NCBI GenBank assembly: GCA_965644315.1
Contig: CBFFRQ010000042.1
Span: 434,001 to 498,000, forward strand
Direction: 5' to 3'
Length of the DNA stretch: 64,000 nt
Source: Caecitellus pseudoparvulus
Taxonomy: Eukaryota > Bigyra: Bicosoecida
The notes below the pieces were generated by a model. It was not told the origin of the DNA. It did not search any database and was given only the letters and a program-made list of their open reading frames with translations. Shown here one piece after another: positions 10,356 through 19,504 of this stretch (position 1 is the first letter of the stretch; the number at the start of each line of letters is the position of its first letter). The translations under genes and the position numbers were made by a program.

Positions 10356-10707
10356 GGTGCCTGTCTGACTGCAAGCAGGGCGAGGCACAGCAGGTTGACG
10401 CAGGGAGGGGGGAGGTGCTGTGCATGTGGCTCTGGTGATCCACAAGTTTGAGCTGCACCGCCACGCTGAGGTTGGGCTGCAGGAAGCCGCGCGTGTGTGA
10501 CCAGGCACGCTGCAGGGCCACCCCCTGCTGCCACGCGGCAGCCCAATCGCAAGCCCCCACTGGAGGAGCTGAGTCAAATCTCTGAACCATTCTTCCACTT
10601 CACGTCTGCTCTGCTCACCCCCGCAGCCTCGCACACCCTTCGCCAGTCCCCTCACTCGCCAGCTCGCAGCTCGCGTGTTACCGGTCGTGTCACTGACTTT
10701 TGTAGAC
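10356..10707. promoter_or_regulatory. Shared divergent promoter region, helicase and cold-shock gene
   Basis: The 352 bp between the two opposing start codons must carry both promoters and leaders. The minus-strand frame of the helicase stays open through it, but composition there is not convincing as protein. No TATA box was identified. Confidence 0.45.
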
Positions 10708-11189
10708 ATGGCTTTCGTCGCCGTCCGCCGCAGCGCAGCGGCTGCCACCAAGTGCCTCATGGCCACTCCCACCCGCGCCATGGGCTCTCATGCTGGTGCG
10801 CTTTGCCGTGTTGATGCGCTGAAGTGGTGTGGCTTCAAATTCCGCACCCACCCCGCTGCCGCCGTGTTCAGGCTCTGTCAAGTGGTTCAACAACACCAAG
10901 GGCTTCGGCTTCATCACGCCTGCTGAGGAGGGTAGCAAGGATGGTGAGGCATTCGCTTCATCGTGCCCGAGGCCGCGTGCTGTGCATGTGCCGGCTGCCT
11001 CTTGCCACCGCAGTGTTTGTGCATCAGTCCCAGATCCGCAGCAACGGCTTCCGGTACCTGAAGGAGGGTGAGGCCGTCGAGTACGACGTGCAGACGACTG
11101 ACCGTGGTGTGGTTGCTTCAGACGTGACAGCCCCTGGCGGAGTGCCCCTGCACCTGGCACGTGAGGACAACGGGGACGAGCAGATGTGA
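10708..11189 (+). CDS. Cold-shock domain protein with putative mitochondrial presequence
   Basis: Exons 10708-10795, 10872-10943 and 11014-11189 join in phase into about 111 residues. After a 29-residue leader (MAFVAVRRSAAAATKCLMAT and onward) that is basic, Ala-rich and free of acids, there is one complete cold-shock domain: GSVKWFNNTKGFGFITP contains RNP1 (KGFGFI) and DVFVHQSQI contains RNP2 (VFVHQ). The domain ends with VEYDV and VTAPGGVPL, as in eukaryotic Y-box and bacterial CspA proteins. It should bind single-stranded RNA or DNA and melt structure. The leader suggests import into mitochondria, unlike typical cytosolic Y-box proteins. A short acidic tail (AREDNGDEQM) closes the protein. 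The head-to-head neighbour is an organelle-type DEAD-box helicase, a functionally matching partner. Confidence 0.88.
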
Positions 11190-11552
11190 GAGGCTTGGCT
11201 CTTGACCGCGAGCCCGCACGAAGTGCCAATGGGCCAGATCTGCCGTGATTCTCAATGCATTGCAGCGTTAGCAGCGTGGAGGTGCAGCAGGCCTCTGGGA
11301 GTGGCATGGCATGGGCGCAGTAGCAGCGCTTACCCTGTCGCGGCGTGCCACTTGCAGGCTGACTGCGCAGCTTGCTCCCTGCAAAGGCTTGGGGGGAGCA
11401 AACCCCAACACTCCACGCAGTCAGGCACAACCAGCGTGTTTTCCAGCAAGCCTACTCGATCACCCCTGCAGAAGAGCCCTGAGCAGCTCGCTTTGCAGGT
11501 GGCTCGCCCCAGTCGCTGCGGCGTTGCGCTCCGCTGACCATCTGCAGGTGCC
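11190..11552. other. Intergenic gap upstream of the C2-domain gene
   Basis: This 363-bp stretch has no convincing coding sequence, RNA gene or repeat. It should contain the cold-shock gene 3' end and the promoter of the C2 gene, both in the same direction. Confidence 0.45.
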
Positions 11553-12844
11553 ATGGCGACGTACCCTTCCCTCGAGGTGACCTGTGTGTCAGGGCAGGGC
11601 CTGAAGAGGTCTGGCGCCTTTCTTGGATCACAGGACCCCTACGTGAAGCTCTATGTGCGTGTGCTGCTTGCGCCTGGGGAGTGGGTTGCTGCCACCAATC
11701 ACGGTGGCCCAGCCTCAACTTCCGCTGCGGGTTTCCCCGGCCCGACTCGGCCAGTCCAGGCGCAGGCCCGCTGCCTGTGCTCGGAGAACCTGCACCCATA
11801 CCCACACTTGCGCCCCTTGCTTCCAGCTTGCCGACCAGGAGTTCAAGACAAAGCCGCACAAGGGCGGCAACGACATGGCCGAGTGGGGGGATACCTGCGC
11901 TTTCGATGGCGTGAACTATGGCGACATCTTGAAGATCTCTGTACGGAACCAGAAGACCATGTCCCGCTCCATCATCGGGGAGAACGTGCTCATGATCGAC
12001 CGGTTCTTCGACGGCAAGGAGGCGGAGGAGGTCGTGCCCGTGTACGGCGACGCTGACCACCTCGTGAGTGCCTTGTGGGCAGCCATCCCGCCTCGCCCGC
12101 AGGGACGCTGCACCCCCCCTCCCCTTCGCCCGCGCGCGCGCACAGAACAAGACAGGGGAAGTGCGCCTGCGCTTCATCATGCGCCTGGGGGAGGAGGCTG
12201 CCGCCGCTGTGGCTGAGGCGTCCTCTGCGCAGAAGGCCTTCGCAGCGGCCAAGCAGGAGATGTCGGTGGAGAAGGCTGAGGCGGTGGAGGCCCTGAAGGG
12301 CGTCTCCTTCACCGGCCCCTGGGCAGGCCAGTTCGTCTTCCACGTCGTGGACCTCGGCAGTGCGGAGGTGGCAGGCATGGATGTCTCCGCCTTCAAGGGC
12401 GCTGGCGCGGGGGGAGGCGCCAGGGGGGGGGCCGCTGGTACCGGCAAGCTGCGCAGCAAGGCTGACGTCAAGCCCGGCGCCAAGGCTACCGTCGCGTTCA
12501 ACCTGGAGAAGAAGGGCGGCTCGTACTTCAAGGGGACGTCAGGGGAGTTCTCACCCTTCGGGCGGGAGGGCAACGTCACTGGCTCCCTGCAGCGCATGAA
12601 CGGCAAGGTGAACATGCAGGTGCAGCTGGTGAACACGGCGGGGGTCACCACCTCCTTCAACATGGTGGGGCAAGTCACGGCAGAAGGCGTGTACCAGGGG
12701 ACCTTCTCGGGCTGCGAGATCTCCCGCAACGCCGGCAGTGTCTCGGGCACGTTCAGGCTCGTCGCCGGGGAGGAGCCTCCCGCCGCTGCAGATGCACCCC
12801 CTGCTGAGAGCACTGCCGCAGCCGCTGCCGCAGCCGAGGGATGA
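11553..12844 (+). CDS. C2-domain protein with novel beta-rich C-terminal domain
   Basis: Exons 11553-11654, 11827-12063 and 12146-12844 give about 345 residues. The N-terminal C2 domain is visible as LEVTCVSGQGLKRSG, SQDPYVKLYLADQEFKTK, GDTCAFDGVNYGDILKISVR and IGENVLMIDRF. Only the DPYVK aspartate of the usual calcium set is evident; the loop after the sixth strand reads VRNQKTMSRS where classical C2 domains carry D-x-D. Calcium-independent binding to lipid or protein is therefore more likely. A helical Ala/Glu segment (about 12190-12300) links to a C-terminal region of alternating hydrophobic residues with repeated FxGxxSGxF- and VTGSLQ-like patterns, probably a beta-barrel or sandwich that I cannot name. 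The protein ends in a low-complexity Ala tail. The intron before 12146 carries a CG dinucleotide run. Confidence 0.8.
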
Positions 12845-12974
12845 TATTTTTGTGACCCTTCAAGGTGGTGCAGTGGTTTTGGCTCACCCTCACAATGCAC
12901 CCCCTGCTGTTCACGCAGCAAGTGCTCCTCTTTCGTCCTTCGTCGCTGGCTGCAATCAATTTCCGCGGCTCGCC

Positions 12975-14273
12975 ATGCCCAGAGGAACCAAGCGCCCACG
13001 GGCTCAGTCGGCCAAGAAGCTTGTCACGAACTACAAAGCGACGGTCGTCAAGTCAAGAAAACATGCACGTGTCGTTACCAGCCAGTTCCACGACCTGCAG
13101 GTGAGCAGGTGCCATGCAAGCCTGCCGCGGTGGCCTGCGAGGCACTATTCTGACCATTCCACACTGCACAGCGCAAGATGGAGCGGGCCAAACGGGCCAA
13201 GCACGCAGGCAAGGACGCGAGTGCAGAGATTTCCTCGCTGGAGAAGGAGTTTCAAGCCTTGGGCGGGCGAGCTGCGTATCAGGTGGGTGCCGTCGCTCGA
13301 CGTGCCCGTCTCTGCCCCGCGCACCTCGGCCCCACCCTGCCTGCGGCAGGAAGCGAGCGCCGTCTCAACGGCACACTTCAACAGCAGCAAGTACGTGTAT
13401 TCAGTGTTGACACACCTGGGCCTGCGCCCTGGCAAGGGGCAGCCAGCGCTGCCCCTCCTGGAGATCGGCGCCATCAACACCAGCCTTCTGCGGTGCAAGT
13501 GGCTGGCCACCACTGCCATCGACTTGCGGGCCAACGCGCCGGGCATCCAGAAGCAGGACTTCCTCACTCTGCCCGTGCCGCACACGGGCGGCGCCTTTCA
13601 AGCCATCGTGTGCAGCATGGTGCTCAACTGCGTCACGGAAGCGGCGGACAGGGGCCGCATGCTGCTACACGCGTGGCGGCACTTGCGCCGCCACGGCATC
13701 CTCCTCGTTGGACTGCCCAAGCGCTGCCTGCTCGCATCTGCGTTCTGCGACACCGGCACGTGGCTGGCCGCTGTTCGGGCGGCGGGGTTCCAGCTGGTGC
13801 ATTGCCGCCAAACGCCCAAGCTGCTCTTCTTCGCACTGCGACGACTGGATGCACCAGACCCCGCAGGCAGTGCCAGTGCGGACCAGGCACGGCCCGGGGT
13901 TAGCGCGTGGTTGACGGGCGGTCCGCACGCGCTCACGGAGCCGCCACTGCTGAGCCCAACGTGTGTCTTCCAGCGCAGCGACTTGGTGCGGGACGCGCCT
14001 CCAGCGCCGCCTAGTGCAGTGCAGGCTGCTGGCGAGGCAGCGCCTGGCGTGGACATGCAAGACTGGCCCCTGTGGCTGGTGCAGGGCGTGCAGGAAGCGG
14101 CCCACCTACTGGCAGCGCCCACGGAGAAGCTGCTGGGGAGAGTGCGGTCACCGCAGAAGTGCCTGCACCCGCGCCTGCTGCCAGCCAAGGGCGGCGACAA
14201 AGCTGAGTTCGGTGTCGCCCTGGAGGTGCAGTGGGCCCCCACAGGGGCAGGCGAGGCGGCCTACGCCAAGTAA
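12975..14273 (+). CDS. BMT2: 25S rRNA adenine-N1 methyltransferase, BMT2-like
   Basis: Exons 12975-13100, 13172-13282 and 13350-14273 join in phase into 386 residues. The N-terminus is a basic nucleolar-type stretch (MPRGTKRPRAQSAKKLV). The Rossmann core reads LPLLEIGAINTS (SAM loop), TTAIDLRANAPGIQKQDFL (acidic end of strand 2, then the QDF element typical of the BMT2 family), and FQAIVCSMVLNCVTEAADRG (motif IV region), then the ILLVGLPKRCLLAS strand. This matches the family that makes m1A in large-subunit rRNA in yeast. A C-terminal extension of about 130 residues is specific to this protein. The stop codon lies inside the coding region of the convergent cullin gene: the two overlap by 13 bp. 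The nucleolar role is inferred from the family. Confidence 0.85.
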   Translation: MPRGTKRPRAQSAKKLVTNYKATVVKSRKHARVVTSQFHDLQVSRCHASLPRWPARHYSDHSTLHSARWSGPNGPSTQARTRVQRFPRWRRSFKPWAGELRIRWVPSLDVPVSAPRTSAPPCLRQEASAVSTAHFNSSKYVYSVLTHLGLRPGKGQPALPLLEIGAINTSLLRCKWLATTAIDLRANAPGIQKQDFLTLPVPHTGGAFQAIVCSMVLNCVTEAADRGRMLLHAWRHLRRHGILLVGLPKRCLLASAFCDTGTWLAAVRAAGFQLVHCRQTPKLLFFALRRLDAPDPAGSASADQARPGVSAWLTGGPHALTEPPLLSPTCVFQRSDLVRDAPPAPPSAVQAAGEAAPGVDMQDWPLWLVQGVQEAAHLLAAPTEKLLGRVRSPQKCLHPRLLPAKGGDKAEFGVALEVQWAPTGAGEAAYAK

Positions 14274-16918
14274 ATGTACACCATCGGGTCATCCTCATCC
14301 CGTTCCAGGTAGTCACGGCCGATCAAGCTCTGGATGCGTTTCTTGATGTCTGTCGGCTGCACTTCGAAGGGCAGAGCCTGCACCACTGAACTGACAAGCT
14401 GGGAGTGAGAGAGTGTCTGCCGGCTCTTCATGATGCGCACGATGGCGGCATCCACCTTGAACTGGCGCTCCTTCACGACCCACTCCTCTGTCTCGGCGAC
14501 CTCCTTCTTGGTCTCCCGCAGCTGCAGCTGGTTGATCTTCAGGCGGGCCATCTTGGACTTGAACTCGGCGTTGTATGAAATGACGTCTGTCGGCTTCACG
14601 CTCTTGACTGCCGGCGCCTTGGTCAGCACCCGCACCTTCCCGATGACCATGCTCATCATGGCGCGTTTCGCCTCCTCCTCCGTCAAGCCAGTGCGCGCCT
14701 GCAGCTCCCTGAACGTGATGCCATCGGGCCCCGCGCCCTCCCCAGCGCCCACGCGCTGCACCTCCTCGTCATTCCACTGCAGTAGCACCAGGGCTTGGTA
14801 CAGGGACACGGACAACTCCTTGCGCCCAGACGGGAAGACGGCACGCAGGACAGCGTGTGTCAGCGCGTGCTGCCACACAAGCTTGCGCTTGTCCCCCACC
14901 TTGCCCTTGTAAAAGGCTTCAAAGGCCTCCGTGCACTGCTTCAGCTCGGGGGTCAAGATGAGCGACGGCAGCACTGGGTAGGCTGGCCAGTGCCCGCCTG
15001 TCAGCACCCGCACCTCTGACTTGATGCCCGTCGCCGCTTCGCAAGCAGAGCACTCTGCAGTGGCCTTGTACACCTCCAGCAGCTGCGCAGACGTGTCCAT
15101 GTCGGAGAACATGCCCTCCATCTTGGCGGTGAACACTGGGCCACAGTCCATCTTGAGCAGCTCCAGGAAGCCGCGCTCCAACGAGGAGGATGCTGAGCGG
15201 TCCAGCAGCAAGCGCTTGGCAAGGTCCTTGCGGTAGAATGCCTGGAAGACGTCCTTGCTGCTGCAGGCGCGGAAGAGCACCATGACCTTCTCCAGCAGGC
15301 GCTCCACCTGCTCCTCGCTCTCTGTCTTGTTGCCCACGCGCAGCTTGCCGTCGACGAACTTGGCCAGGAGTTTGGGGAAGGAGCGGGAGCGGCTGTTGAC
15401 TGCTGTTTCGAAGGCTGCCTTGACTGCTCCAGCAAATGCGGAGCTGCCGCGAAAGCTGTCCACCACGATGACGTTGCAGTCTTCCTTCAGCGCCAGCAGG
15501 CTGCTGACCAGCTCCTTCTCATTGCCGTCTTTCTCCACCAGTGCTTTGGCTGTCTCAGTCATGACACTCTGGAAGGAACGGCGGAGGTCCAGGAGGGCGT
15601 CGCTGCCCAGCCGGCTGAAAAGGGAGTGCAGCAGCGCCAGGTCTTCCCCTGCGCCTGGCCGCTTGTTCAGCACGGTGGTCATGAGGTCCACGAAGCCAGT
15701 GGCCAGCATGGTGTCCTTGTGGGCTTCCAGGCAGTGCTTGTCGATGAGCGCCGCAAGTGCCTCACAGGTGGACGTGGGCAACACCCGCCCCCCCACCTCC
15801 GCCTCGTGGCGCAGGCTACCAGCGACGTACTTGCAGTAGGCAGGCAGGGACAGGGATGCGCAGCGGCTGCTCCCCTCGCCCTTGTAGTATGCTGCAGCTT
15901 CTTCCAGGAGCTCCGGCTGCACATCAAGCGAGAAGAGGCCCACTGCCTGCTGCATGCGCACCACCACTGCGAGGGTGGCGAGGTCCACCGCCTCCCCTGT
16001 CCGGGAGGCCATGAGGGCGTCCAGCACCGCACGGGTGGTGCGTCTGCGCACGCCCTCTTCCTGCCGCCACACTTCCCCGAACTGGTGCAGGCCCATGGCC
16101 CACAGTGTGCTGTGTGGCGTGCTGGCAGCCATGTACGTCCGGTCCAAGTACATGAAGACCTGCCGGATGAGCAGCATCTGCTGCTTGTGCTGCTTCCATG
16201 CTTCTGCCACGGCTTGCAGCAAGGGTGCTCCCGTGCCTTGCACAGCAGACAGCAGGTGAACGACTTTCGCGACGTGGCTTTGGCACTTGAGCTGCAGGCG
16301 GGTGTACAGGCTCCCAGCCATCTTGTGTTTGCACATGTCCTCCACAGCCTGGTACAGTTCCTGGCGACTGTGTGCAATGGGGGAACTGGTCTGCACAGCT
16401 GAGACCAACTCAGAAAGTTTTGTCCATGACGCCTCTTCAAAGTCATCTGGCAGGCTTGGCTGGCCTGTGCAGGGGTGCGTGGTGGTGCGTGGCGTGGCAG
16501 AAGCGTGAAACGCCAGGGGCGAGCGAACATGGCAGTCAGCAGGGCGCAGGCGAAGATGCATGGCAGACACACAGGCGCCAGGCACATGCTGGCACTGTGA
16601 ACCTATCAGACAGCGCCACGGCCTGCCGCACAAAAGCTGCGTTGCCCCAGCCTCGCAGGCAAGGCATGTGCCTGCGGACTTACGTTTGAGCGCCACCGTC
16701 AGCTTTTTCCCGTTCGCCCTGCCACCACTACGCTGGCGCTTCAGGGACATGGACTTTCCCGACCCAATCATTGTACTCCTGGAATTCGCGCTGAATGTGC
16801 GTTTACCACCTCCTAAACTTGTGGAGAGCCCGGGTGCGCTGCCTGCACCCTCGTCTCGAGCGCGCTTGCTGGCGCTGACTGCGGCCTCAAGTCCTGCAGT
16901 GCGCAGGCGCTTGCTCAT
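14261..16918 (-). CDS. CUL4: Cullin-4 ubiquitin ligase scaffold
   Basis: Exon 1 (16918-16684) and exon 2 (16464-14261) are joined by an intron with donor GTAAGT; splicing gives KKLTVALKRQPSLPDDFEEA, which aligns with the start of the CUL4 cullin repeats. The protein has 812 residues with a basic Ser/Gly N-terminus. RQELYQAVEDMCKHKMAGSL and IRQVFMYLDRTYM are diagnostic of CUL4 over CUL1 and CUL3. The cullin homology region includes FRACSSKDVFQAFYRKDLAK and KLLAKFVDGKLRVGN. The neddylation site is present in AAIVRIMKSRQTLSHSQLV (the Lys in IMK), and the C-terminus is the canonical RDYLERDEDDPMVYIYLA. CUL4 pairs with DDB1 and RBX1 in DNA repair and replication licensing; neither partner is in the window. 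The last 13 bp of coding sequence overlap the convergent BMT2. Confidence 0.95.
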   Translation of the reverse strand: MSKRLRTAGLEAAVSASKRARDEGAGSAPGLSTSLGGGKRTFSANSRSTMIGSGKSMSLKRQRSGGRANGKKLTVALKRKSAGTCLACEAGATQLLCGRPWRCLIGSQCQHVPGACVSAMHLRLRPADCHVRSPLAFHASATPRTTTHPCTGQPSLPDDFEEASWTKLSELVSAVQTSSPIAHSRQELYQAVEDMCKHKMAGSLYTRLQLKCQSHVAKVVHLLSAVQGTGAPLLQAVAEAWKQHKQQMLLIRQVFMYLDRTYMAASTPHSTLWAMGLHQFGEVWRQEEGVRRRTTRAVLDALMASRTGEAVDLATLAVVVRMQQAVGLFSLDVQPELLEEAAAYYKGEGSSRCASLSLPAYCKYVAGSLRHEAEVGGRVLPTSTCEALAALIDKHCLEAHKDTMLATGFVDLMTTVLNKRPGAGEDLALLHSLFSRLGSDALLDLRRSFQSVMTETAKALVEKDGNEKELVSSLLALKEDCNVIVVDSFRGSSAFAGAVKAAFETAVNSRSRSFPKLLAKFVDGKLRVGNKTESEEQVERLLEKVMVLFRACSSKDVFQAFYRKDLAKRLLLDRSASSSLERGFLELLKMDCGPVFTAKMEGMFSDMDTSAQLLEVYKATAECSACEAATGIKSEVRVLTGGHWPAYPVLPSLILTPELKQCTEAFEAFYKGKVGDKRKLVWQHALTHAVLRAVFPSGRKELSVSLYQALVLLQWNDEEVQRVGAGEGAGPDGITFRELQARTGLTEEEAKRAMMSMVIGKVRVLTKAPAVKSVKPTDVISYNAEFKSKMARLKINQLQLRETKKEVAETEEWVVKERQFKVDAAIVRIMKSRQTLSHSQLVSSVVQALPFEVQPTDIKKRIQSLIGRDYLERDEDDPMVYIYLA

Positions 16919-17210
16919 ATTCTTCCCAGCCCAAGTGGCTGGAAAGTCCCACGCGCAGGCTCTCTGGCCAGCCTTGGCGCAGTCCCTCCTCGTAAGTGCG
17001 TCGCGGGCGTCGACCTGCTGCTGCCGCACCTGGTGCTTGATGAAAAGCTGCGCTGTTCACACGTCGCACAGCTGCAGTCACGGCAAAGAGGCAGAGTGGC
17101 AAAAATCCGAGGCTGCGTGCAGCATGTGCGTGACTTCTTTTGTGTTCGCAAGTCACGAGTGGTGTTGTGGGTCCGTTGTGCAGGCGGGCGGCCGGGCAGC
17201 TACGAGCAGG

Positions 17211-18416
17211 ATGGAAGTCGACTTCACCACCACCACGATGCAGGAGGTAGAGTTTCTGGTGCGTGAGGAGAGCAGGTGCAGCACGGCCAGACGTGCACCC
17301 ACCTCCACCGCCGTGCTCTTTCATCCAGACTGAAGAGGAGATCGTGGAGGTGCTCCCAAACACCAGGCTTAGCAGGCTGCATTTTATCTCCGTGCGTGCC
17401 GTTCAAATGCCGCAGCCACGCCAAGCGTCGGGCACACCACGGACGAGTGCCTCGACTTGGCGCCACGCAGGGCACGTTCGGGCCCTTCAGTCCGCAAGTT
17501 CCTGTGGGTGTTCCCCTGTGGCTGGCCCTGACCCTGAAGCAAATGGGCAAAGCCACCCTGCAGTGCCCTGCCTGGATGGCTCCAGGTGCGTGGGCTGGCA
17601 GGGCGGCGCTGCCACCTCTGTGCGTTCCAAGGCGCTGCCACCCCTCCCCCCAGATGAGCTGCGAGGAGTGCTCAGGTTTGAGCGGGACCACCAGCAGACG
17701 CTGTACAAGCTGCCTCGCCACTTCGTGGGCATCGCGACACTGCTCCTGCATGCGTACGTGTGCCGACAGCGCCACGGATGGCACGTGGTGCACAGGCCGC
17801 CATGCCCCCCTCACACCGCAGGGCTTCAGAGGACATCCCCGACGCCGAGCTCATCCGCCAGCTCATCCGGGACATCGAGGAAGTCCGCGCAGCCAAGCTC
17901 AAGGCAGGTCGTGATTCGGTCCTGCACCGGCTGGCGCAGGGGGGCAGCGGGAATCTCGTGATCCTCAAAGGCCTATCCGCGCTGGAAGCAGAGCACATTC
18001 GCCATGACTTCTTGCCCCTCCTGGACGCCCTCACCCAGCACAAGCGCGTGGGGCAAAGCGCGCAGAGCAGCGCTGCCCTGCAGGCGCGGTCTGCTACTGG
18101 CCAAGCGCAGAGTGCAGCGCGGCCCTCCTTCGCACAGGCACAAGGTGGGACGGCAGCGATGCCAGTCAGTGCGCCCAGCGGTGTGTCATCCGATTTGCGC
18201 AGTCGCTTTACATCGGCAACGGCGCCAGCCAGGGCCAGCGCAGGCGCCGGCGCAGGCGAGGGAGGGGACAGGGCAAAAGTGCGACGAGGGGCGGAGGGGC
18301 AGGGAGACGCCGCTGCAGCAGCTACAGCGGCTGCTGAGCAGCAGGAGGATGCAGGGGTCGGCGTTGCTGGGGAGCAGGGCGGCAACGTCAGGGAGGCGGA
18401 CGGCGGCGAGGGGTAG
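17211..18416 (+). CDS. GINS2: DNA replication complex GINS subunit PSF2
   Basis: Five exons (17211-17258, 17329-17391, 17471-17585, 17654-17753, 17822-18416) join in phase to 306 residues. Exon 3 contains the family hallmark GTFGPFSPQVPVGVPLWLAL with TLKQMGKATLQCPAWM; exons 4-5 give LYKLPRHFVGIATLLLHAAS, DIPDAELIRQLIRDIEEVR and AKLKAGRDSV, matching the helical domain of PSF2. GINS forms the CMG helicase with CDC45 and MCM2-7 at replication forks. The family is usually near 185-215 residues; here about 100 extra C-terminal residues are low-complexity Ala/Gly/Gln (from about 18050) and may be disordered. The next gene begins only 94 bp after the stop. Identity is very secure through exon 5. Confidence 0.93.
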
Positions 18417-18510
18417 CCAATTCACTGAGCCTGGGCTTGGTATTTTTCATACAGCAGCAGTAATGCACCATCGCACGCGTGTGCAGAATTAAAGCTCTCC
18501 TTGACCAGTC

Positions 18511-19449
18511 ATGGCTCTGGCAAGGGCAACTTTCGCAGCCGTGGCGGCAGCACGGAGGGGTACGTCCAGCCTGGAGCAGCTCGATTTCCGCAACCCCGCA
18601 CTCGCACGTGCCTGGCCTTTTGCGCAGTGACCCCTGCAGTGCAAGCTGCGACTCGCAACATCCATGTGAGCAAGGCTGCTGCGGCAATCAGCGTGGAGTT
18701 CCCAGGTGTGGAGCAGGCACGGGCCAGCGACAAGTAGTGCGTGCCCCGGCCGGCTCTGCAGCTGAGGCTCGCCTTGTCACCCAGCGCTCTTGCCCTCCCT
18801 GCGGCAGTGTGAACATCATCTTCGTCAACTACAAAGGAGAGCGCAGCACACTGCGCGCTGAGATCGGCAAGACTCTCGCCCACGCTGTGGTGGACAACAA
18901 GTGGCCCTGGATGGACGGTGTGTGGCTCAGTGTGCCAATTCCGCACACCACACGGGCACGGCACTCTTCCCCCGCCTTGCATCGCAGCCCGGGCAGCAGG
19001 CGTCACCAGCAAAGCCTATGCGTATAACCCCGAGGGGGAGTGGTTTGAGCCGACCTTTGGCGAGGGTGGGTGCACCTGGCTTCGACAGCGCCCACAGGTA
19101 CCGCTCGAAGCCATCTCCTGTCCTTGTCTCACAGGTCCAATGAGCAGTGCAACACATGTGATCATTCCCCAAGATAGGTTCCACCTGTGTCCGCCCATGC
19201 AGGGTGCGGAAGCCTCTCGTCTGGCAGAGTACCCTTTCAAGGTGAGCCACGCCCAGCAAGGCGACATGTGTGTATTGCAACGCGCCACACGTCCCGACCC
19301 ACTTTGGTACACAGGAGGACATGACCGAGACAAGCCGCCTTGCAGACCAGGTCACTGTCGTGAAGGGCATGGATGGCATGGTGGTGTACGTGCCGGACCC
19401 TGAGGACACCGACGTCTCGGGCGGCAAGCTGCCCAATCACCTGGCGTAG
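18511..19449 (+). CDS. Mitochondrial adrenodoxin-like protein lacking all cluster cysteines (C1-FDX-like)
   Basis: Exons 18511-18559, 18628-18733, 18808-18917, 18988-19065, 19135-19241 and 19315-19449 join to 194 residues; an alternative acceptor at 18998 would drop a few codons of exon 4. The leader MALARATFAAVAAARR is a typical mitochondrial presequence. The fold is recognisable: NIIFVNYKGERSTLRAEIG with TLAHAVVDN for the ubiquitin-like N-part, and TSRLADQVTVVKGMDGMVVY for the adrenodoxin C-part. Where adrenodoxins have C-S-T-C-H-V-I-V this protein has S-S-A-T-H-V-I-I, and where they have RLGCQ it has RLADQ. No 2Fe-2S cluster can form. A ferredoxin-like subunit with altered ligands, called C1-FDX, is known in complex I of plants and some algae; this could be its counterpart, but that assignment is inference. 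Confidence 0.8.
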
Positions 19450-19504
19450 GCTCAGAATGCATCCTTGTGTCCTGGCGTAGTGTACACATGCAGGACATGC
19501 TGGG

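Noticed and set aside
10356-10781. N-terminal extension of the helicase to the first upstream start
   Set aside because: The frame is open, but it runs into the cold-shock gene's first exon on the other strand, and the ATG at 10355 begins a convincing presequence.
11452-12999. 515-codon minus-strand frame opposite the C2 gene
   Set aside because: The plus strand yields a C2 domain with phase-correct introns; the minus frame has no recognisable domain.
16919-17029. Longer N-terminus for CUL4
   Set aside because: The upstream codons are open but show no cullin similarity; the ATG at 16918 starts a basic stretch typical of CUL4 N-termini.
14261-18416. A functional DNA replication and repair cluster of CUL4 and PSF2 next to the MDC1-like gene
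   Set aside because: The genes are on different strands with unrelated genes between them; neighbouring here is most simply chance in a dense genome.
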